Shown here in pieces: positions 32,226 through 36,583 of a stretch of 36,583 nt of DNA. A model generated the notes under the pieces. The model worked only from the letters and a program-made list of their open reading frames with translations, ran no database searches and was not told the origin of the DNA. Position numbers and translations under genes: made by a program. Origin of the DNA: Pirellulales bacterium (lineage in GTDB: Bacteria; Planctomycetota; Planctomycetia; Pirellulales; Lacipirellulaceae); the NCBI GenBank assembly GCA_028279215.1, contig JANQOF010000035.1:1-36583 (forward strand), in the 5' to 3' direction. How positions within the stretch are numbered: position 1 is the stretch's first letter; each line of letters starts with the position of its first letter.

Positions 32226-33395
32226 ATGCGTGCAGTTCCCGTTGCGATTGTTTCTATTTTGATTGGCGCCGGTGTCGGCGCGGCTTCCGCCTACTGGTCG
32301 GTCGGTTTTCCCAACTCGGAGGCCGATATTGCCGCGCTGCGCGACGACGTGCCGGCTGCGGAGTTGAACTTTCCGAAGTTTGAGGTCGACTCAATGACCT
32401 ATGACTTTGGCGCCATGCAGCGCGGCACCACCAAAGAGCACGCGTTCAAGGTCACCAACAACGGCACCAAGCCATTGGTGCTCGAGAACCTGGGAACCAC
32501 CTGCAAGTGCACGGCTTTCAAACTGCCGCCCAAGCCGATTCTTCCTGGCGAGTCGGGCGACGTGGAGCTAACTTGGATCGCGAAGTCGTTGCCGGGTCAA
32601 TTTCGACAGACTGCCACGCTCGGTACTAGCGATCCGCGTTCACGCCGTGTCGAGTTGACGGTTGAAGGTGTTGTTACCGATGTGAGTGGCGTGGAACCGA
32701 AGGAGTGGTTCTTCGATAAGCTCCACCCAGGCGAGCAACGCACCGAGTCGGTGTATGTCATGTCGTACAACGATGACGACATGGAGATTCTGTCGGCGGA
32801 ACTCGATTCCGACGATGTTGGCGACGAGTTTCAAGTTGACCTTACCAAGGTGACGAAGGACGAACTGCCCGACGCCAAGGCCAAGTCGGGTTATCGAGTC
32901 GACGTCACTCCGAACAAGAGCCTTGCGTTGGGGCCGATTCAACAATGGGTGGTGTTGAAGACTACGATTGAAGGCGCGGAGGAGTTTAGCGTACCGATTC
33001 ATGGTACGGCCGTTGGCGACATCGAGATTCGCGGCCCCTCGGCTTGGAACGACGTCATCGGTGCTGTCCACATGGGCGACATACAAAGTGCCGACGGGGC
33101 CCAGGTGCGACTCTTCTTATCCATCAAGGGCGACCACACCGAAGGCATCGTGTTCGACGTTGCCGAAAAGGATCCCGAGTCGCTGGAAATCGAGTTGGGG
33201 GAACTGAAGTCGACTCGATCGGGCGCGATGGTTCCGCTCACCGTCCGCGTCCCCAAAGGTCTGCCGGCTGCCATCCGCAACGGCACCGGCCAGGGCGAAG
33301 CGGGCCGAGTGGTGCTCAAGACCAATCACCCATTGAACCCCGAAATAAGCTTTGGCGTACGATACGTGATCAAGAAGCCGGGTGTGACGCGGTGA
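32226..33395 (+). CDS. DUF1573 domain protein, membrane-anchored
   Basis: Start at ATG 32226 (389 residues); a TTG 15 codons earlier is the only upstream alternative. An N-terminal signal anchor (VPVAIVSILIGAGVGAASAY) is followed by an Ig-like DUF1573 domain (about 50-150). That domain has YDFGAMQRGTTKEHAFKVTN, the LGTTCKCTAF segment with two Cys, and a PGESGDVELTW strand. This is the usual form of extracytoplasmic DUF1573 proteins. The remaining 230 residues are further beta-rich repeats, probably more Ig-like domains. DUF1573 function is unknown. It lies 196 bp upstream of the metallophosphatase-cytochrome fusion on the same strand, which suggests a shared extracytoplasmic role. Confidence 0.9.
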   Translation: MRAVPVAIVSILIGAGVGAASAYWSVGFPNSEADIAALRDDVPAAELNFPKFEVDSMTYDFGAMQRGTTKEHAFKVTNNGTKPLVLENLGTTCKCTAFKLPPKPILPGESGDVELTWIAKSLPGQFRQTATLGTSDPRSRRVELTVEGVVTDVSGVEPKEWFFDKLHPGEQRTESVYVMSYNDDDMEILSAELDSDDVGDEFQVDLTKVTKDELPDAKAKSGYRVDVTPNKSLALGPIQQWVVLKTTIEGAEEFSVPIHGTAVGDIEIRGPSAWNDVIGAVHMGDIQSADGAQVRLFLSIKGDHTEGIVFDVAEKDPESLEIELGELKSTRSGAMVPLTVRVPKGLPAAIRNGTGQGEAGRVVLKTNHPLNPEISFGVRYVIKKPGVTR

Positions 33396-33591
33396 GTCGT
33401 GGGTGGGAGTTTGCCGTTGCGTGTGAACAGCGCCTTAGCGCATCCGTAGCTATCATTTGGTCGCCCGCCAAATCGACTTTGCTAGCTAGCATGGTCGGGG
33501 GTGGAGAAGTTCGCCGCTTGCACCGACAATTCGGAATACGCATGATCTTACCAAGGTCAAAGCCGTCCCCCTTAGCCCCTCGCCAATTGCT

Positions 33592-35262
33592 ATGACGATG
33601 CACCACGTTGGTCGCCGTTCGCGACCGTTGATGTTTGGCTTGCTGGTTTTCTTCGTGCCCATGTGGGCGACGCTCGTGATTGGCAGCCGTGCTGCAAGCG
33701 AGTCGCCCGAACCGCCCAAGATTCACGTCGGCCCGCGATTCGAAGCGAGGTTTGTTGCCAAGCCAAGAATTCCTGTCTCCGGGATAAGACTAGCCGCCGG
33801 TGGTACTCCGCAGGTCGATCCTATCGAGGCCAACGGCCCGATCTTCGTTGAGTGGCCAAAGCCCGATTTGGCGCTCATGTTCACCGGCGAACAGATGGGC
33901 TTCCTCGAACCTTGCGGTTGTGCCGGGCTTGAGAACCAAAAGGGCGGATTCAAACGTCGCATGACGCTGATGAAGGAACTTCGCGGGCTGGGCTGGCCCA
34001 TCATCGCCATGGACGCCGGCGGACTGGTTCGCCGCTATGGGCCGCAAGCACAAATCAAACTTGGTAGGTCGCTGGAAGGATTGGTTGAGATGGGCTACGA
34101 AGCGATCGGTTTTGGCGATAAAGACCTGCGGCTCGACATGCTCAGCGAAGCAGCCAATCTCGATCCGAATCCGTTGCTTTCCGCAAACGTTGGGTTGGTG
34201 GATTTCGATGCTGGGTTTTCGCGAAGGTACCATGTCGTCGAAGAGAACGACATCAAGGTTGGCATGACGGCCGTGCTTGGCGAGGAAGGTTTAGCGGCGG
34301 CCAAGTCGATGCGAGATCTCGTGACGCTCCCAGCGGAACAAGCAATCGCCGAGGTATTGCCAGAGCTTGAAGCAGCCAAGTGCGACGAGTTAGTGCTGCT
34401 GGTTTACGGCGACGTCGACGAGGCGAAGGATCTGTCGGCCAAGTTTCCCAAGTTTCGGTGGGTCGTAGCTGGCACAGGCGGCGACGAGCCGCCCATCCAA
34501 CCCGAGCAGATTGCCGAGTCGGGTGCGACGCTTATCGAGGTGGGTCACAAGGGCATGTACGCCGTGGTGGTTGGCATCTACGAGCAAGGATCGCCGAAGT
34601 ACCGTTACCAAAAGGTGCCCATGGATCACCGCTTCGAAGACGCGCCCGAAATGAAGCAGCTACTCGTGCGGTATCAAGACCAACTGAAGACCTTGGTGAC
34701 CGCCGCAGGCAGTTTCGAACCGCTGACCGGCAAGCCAATGCGGTTGCCCAAGCAGGGAGGTGGATGGGTTGGCAGCGAGGCCTGCGCCGACTGCCATTCC
34801 ACGGCGTGCGAGATATTCATGCACAGCCCGCATGCTCACGCCACAACGACACTGGTGGAACTCGACCCTCCTCGGCACTTCGACCCCGAGTGCCTGAGTT
34901 GCCACGTGACGGGCTGGAATCCTCAGGCCTATGCTCCTTACGTCGGTGGCTACGAGAGTTTGGAGAAGACGCCGCACCTCACCATGCAAGGCTGCGAGAA
35001 CTGCCACGGTCCGGCGAAGAACCACTACGACGCCGAGATGGGCAACATCGACGCGACCGACGAGCAGATCGAACGGTTCCGCGCCGACTTACGAATGGAG
35101 ATCGTCGAAAACGAGGGCAACATGGAGGGGCAGAACTTCAAGGGCGGTAAGGTGGTGCAGAACTGCATGGAGTGCCACGACCTCGATAACTCACCCGACT
35201 TCGACTTCCAAGAGTACTGGGAAAGGGAAGAGGAGCCAGTGAAGCACTACGGGATGGATTGA
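33592..35262 (+). CDS. Metallophosphatase-like/tetraheme cytochrome c fusion
   Basis: The 556-residue protein has an N-terminal signal anchor (MFGLLVFFVPMWATLVIGS). A UshA/5'-nucleotidase-like domain follows (about 90-370), with LMFTGEQMGFLEPCGCAGLE, then NQKGGFKRRM, IIAMDAGGL, YEAIGFGDKDL and LIEVGHKGMYAVVV. The classic GDxHG metal motifs are not well kept, so catalysis is uncertain. The C-terminal part (about 385-556) is a cytochrome c554-type domain with four CxxCH motifs: CADCH (398), CLSCH (434), CENCH (468) and CMECH (525). Such fusions recur in planctomycetes and some other phyla in my memory. It should be a periplasmic electron-transfer protein; partner and substrate are unknown. Confidence 0.9.
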   Translation: MTMHHVGRRSRPLMFGLLVFFVPMWATLVIGSRAASESPEPPKIHVGPRFEARFVAKPRIPVSGIRLAAGGTPQVDPIEANGPIFVEWPKPDLALMFTGEQMGFLEPCGCAGLENQKGGFKRRMTLMKELRGLGWPIIAMDAGGLVRRYGPQAQIKLGRSLEGLVEMGYEAIGFGDKDLRLDMLSEAANLDPNPLLSANVGLVDFDAGFSRRYHVVEENDIKVGMTAVLGEEGLAAAKSMRDLVTLPAEQAIAEVLPELEAAKCDELVLLVYGDVDEAKDLSAKFPKFRWVVAGTGGDEPPIQPEQIAESGATLIEVGHKGMYAVVVGIYEQGSPKYRYQKVPMDHRFEDAPEMKQLLVRYQDQLKTLVTAAGSFEPLTGKPMRLPKQGGGWVGSEACADCHSTACEIFMHSPHAHATTTLVELDPPRHFDPECLSCHVTGWNPQAYAPYVGGYESLEKTPHLTMQGCENCHGPAKNHYDAEMGNIDATDEQIERFRADLRMEIVENEGNMEGQNFKGGKVVQNCMECHDLDNSPDFDFQEYWEREEEPVKHYGMD

Positions 35263-35445
35263 GCAGGTTCAACTGTTGTGATTGCAGCAGGCAGCGTATT
35301 CTAAGCTGACTATGGACGCTAACTCCGCCGAAGCACTGTGACGAGACGAGGGTAAGAAAGCGGACGAGCGGTGATGGAGCGACCCTCAGGCTCAGCGCAC
35401 GTGTATGTACTTGCCTGCATGGTCTCGAACATATGAGATGGAGCG

Positions 35446-35661
35446 ATGCAAGTCTTTCTGGAGAATGCCGAAGCGGCAATACCACCGATTAACGAGGGCT
35501 GGGCGGCAATCACTGGACCGGTCTTAGCGCTACTGTGCCTGTACGGACTGATTAAAAAAACCAGAACTCGATATCGGCTTCACTTTAGGGGACTGGGTGG
35601 CTTGCGTTCAGGGATTCGGGATGTACTGTTCAGTTGTCCAAATGGTGCCTCGCCCACTTAA
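35446..35661 (+). CDS. Doubtful small membrane protein (71 aa)
   Basis: An ATG at 35446 has GGAG about six bases upstream. The product has one hydrophobic segment (about 19-35, WAAITGPVLALLCLYGLI) followed by a basic stretch (KKTRTRYRLHFRG). This is the shape of a single-span small protein. It has no recognisable family and lies in repeat-rich non-coding DNA, so it may be chance. Confidence 0.25.
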   Translation: MQVFLENAEAAIPPINEGWAAITGPVLALLCLYGLIKKTRTRYRLHFRGLGGLRSGIRDVLFSCPNGASPT

Positions 35662-36055
35662 GCTAAAGGCGTCTATCGTCGTGTGACGCTTTCAGCGTAA
35701 CCGCCAAGAACCCGCGTTCCAGACGCAGGGTGTGCGGCTTCGCCATGCCCCTGGGCTTCGGTGTTTAACGCCTTCGGCGTTTGGAAAAATTCCAAAGTTG
35801 TTCTCGAGTCATGTCCTGCTTCTGGACAAAGGTGACTCGACATCAATCTTCCGATTTTTTTCTGGAGATGTGGCCACGCATTTGATCCAATGGTGGCAAT
35901 TCGATGCGCGTGCTACGTGCGCGCTATACGCTCTTTGGCAATTCGGTAGTGGCAAGTGCTGGTGGCGAGTGGCCTGGAGGGCGTCTGCTGCGCGGGCTAT
36001 TGGCCGTAAGGCGGACGATTTCCATTGGTCACTGGGTATTGGTCATGCGTTTGGG

Positions 36056-36263
36056 GTTTTGTCCCAACGTTGGGGAAGACCTGGGGCACAACTCGGTGGT
36101 ACGTGACTTCGGCCGAAGACGTAAGGCGTTAACACGCAACGCTTTGGAGAATGGCTCGCCACAGTAGCGAGGAGAGTTTTGCCCCAACGAATCGTGTTTC
36201 GCGCTGAGCATCAACGTAAGCCGTTATGCATTAACACGTTAGGAAAACGTGTTTTGCCCCAAC
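36056..36263. repeat. Three direct copies of GTTTTGYCCCAAC
   Basis: GTTTTGTCCCAAC occurs at 36056-36068; GTTTTGCCCCAAC occurs at 36176-36188 and 36251-36263. Two of the copies are preceded by ACGTAAGSCGTTA and TTAACACG elements (36118 onward and 36209 onward), giving an imperfect tandem unit of about 75-120 bp. The last copy is part of a 7-bp-stem hairpin. Confidence 0.6.
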
Positions 36264-36280
36264 TGGGGCAATTGGGGAAC

Positions 36281-36441
36281 TAGAGTGCCCTTCGCCTATC
36301 TGTAGCGTGCTGGCTTACTACGTCTGCACCTGGCTACGTTGGCCTGCATCGACGAATCATGCGGACTTGCCTACTTCGGCCGCCTTGCCAGATTTGACTC
36401 GTTGGCGCTAACATCGCTACAGCTAGCCGACGCACGTTCTA
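36281..36441. repeat. TIR-bounded interspersed repeat, copy B
   Basis: This is the complete copy of the repeat at 1-157, in the same orientation and about 90% identical. It starts TAGAGTGCCCTTCGCCTATC and its right end, inverted, starts TAGAACGTGCGTCGGCTAGC. The terminal 27 bases of the two ends are imperfect inverted repeats sharing CTGTAGCG. The last three bases (36439-36441) are the stop codon of the yebC-family gene on the minus strand, so the element abuts the coding sequence exactly. Confidence 0.75.
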
Positions 36442-36583
36442 AGCTCCCGTTTCGATTTCGGCCATCACTTCGTCGGGAATATCGAAGTTGGCCGCGACGC
36501 CTTGGACGTCGTCGTGATCATCGAGTCGCTCCATCAGCTTTAGCACATTGCGTGCGTCGGCTGCGTTGAGTTCGACGGTGTCC
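36439..36583 (-). CDS. YebC/PmpR family protein, C-terminal part
   Basis: Only the last 47 codons are in the window; the gene continues beyond 36583. The readable residues include [20 protein letters not shown] followed by [15 protein letters not shown] and a TAG stop. The [21 protein letters not shown] segment is the conserved C-terminus of the YebC/TACO1 family. These proteins are described as transcription regulators and, more recently, as factors easing ribosome stalling. The stop codon coincides with the end of repeat copy B. Confidence 0.88.
   Translation of the reverse strand, partial: DTVELNAADARNVLKLMERLDDHDDVQGVAANFDIPDEVMAEIETGA

Larger units (their letters stand above)
35263..36280. 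other. Long non-coding region with repeats
   Basis: This 1-kb region lies between the cytochrome fusion and the repeat next to yebC. Several short frames are open but none has a recognisable protein character, except perhaps 35446-35661. It contains a hairpin AACGCC-TTC-GGCGTT (about 35768-35782) within a CTTCGGTGTTTAACGCC stretch. Farther on are three copies of GTTTTGYCCCAAC and a palindrome TTGCCCC-AAC-TGGGGCAA near 36254-36271. It looks like an accumulation of repeat fragments. Confidence 0.5.

Noticed and set aside
35732-36167. Two overlapping frames of 124 and 87 codons
   Set aside because: They lie in repeat-rich DNA, have no domain character or ribosome sites, and overlap each other; more likely chance frames across repeats.
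1-36583. CRISPR array, tRNA or rRNA genes, prophage or restriction-modification system
   Set aside because: No regularly spaced identical repeats, cloverleaf-like intergenic sequences, phage structural genes or methyltransferase motifs were found.

Overview
The window looks like a chromosomal segment of a planctomycete, probably Pirellulales-like. Supporting points are a membrane-export-type planctomycete cytochrome c protein with leucine-rich repeats, a formylglycine sulfatase, a split (P1/P2) glycine decarboxylase, a DUF1573 gene beside a metallophosphatase-tetraheme cytochrome fusion, a Lys/Ala-rich histone H1-like protein, an archaeal-type prolyl-tRNA synthetase, GTG/TTG starts, weak Shine-Dalgarno sites and moderately high GC. 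No species can be named from sequence alone. I see no tRNA, rRNA, CRISPR array, prophage or complete classical insertion sequence.

Layout. (1) 180-3316, minus strand: planctomycete cytochrome-LRR protein, family 4 glycosyltransferase and endonuclease V in an operon-like row. (2) 3477-5721, plus strand: exported DUF885 peptidase-like protein overlapping a small HExxH membrane protein. (3) 5765-7019, minus: TauE/SafE-type transporter and a small membrane protein; 7146-8396, plus: UGT-like glycosyltransferase. (4) 8406-9140, minus: TPR lipoprotein; 9508-10047, plus: H1-like basic protein with a strong intrinsic terminator. (5) 10133-11372, minus: ECF sigma factor and overlapping zinc-finger anti-sigma factor. 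(6) 11917-13416, plus: a cytoplasmic LRR protein behind about 540 bp of non-coding DNA. (7) 13475-16970, minus: sulfatase, a frameshifted flavodoxin-family gene, a small conserved protein and an FHA protein. (8) 17328-26215, minus: lipoate ligase-like gene, gcvPB, gcvPA, gcvH, a GxxExxY gene, gcvT and RNase R. (9) 26316-29505, minus: membrane protein, 74-aa protein, TerC-like protein, YhaM-like exonuclease. (10) 29726-35262, plus: proS, a 71-aa protein, DUF4416, DUF1573 and the metallophosphatase-cytochrome fusion. (11) 35263-36438: about 1.2 kb mostly non-coding, then the 3' end of a YebC-family gene.

Functional links. The clearest pathway is glycine cleavage: GcvT, GcvH and both GcvP halves are on one strand, with a lipoate/biotin-ligase-family protein at the end that could lipoylate GcvH. 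The sigma/anti-sigma pair is a typical membrane-linked regulatory module. DUF1573 plus the cytochrome fusion forms a recurrent-looking extracytoplasmic redox pair.

The most unusual signal is a collection of short inverted-repeat elements that the genes do not explain. They include a 104-bp palindromic element inserted in frame inside RNase R; a GxxExxY nuclease-like gene bounded by 18-bp perfect terminal inverted repeats inside the gcv cluster, with one repeat supplying the start codon; a gene-less 164-bp element with related termini between gcvPA and gcvPB; a solo half-site near gcvPB; and a 161-bp terminal-inverted-repeat element present in about 90% identical copies at both ends of the window, whose last bases are the stop codon of yebC. 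Several further palindromes fill other gaps. Together they suggest a genome colonised by several families of small, probably non-autonomous repeats.
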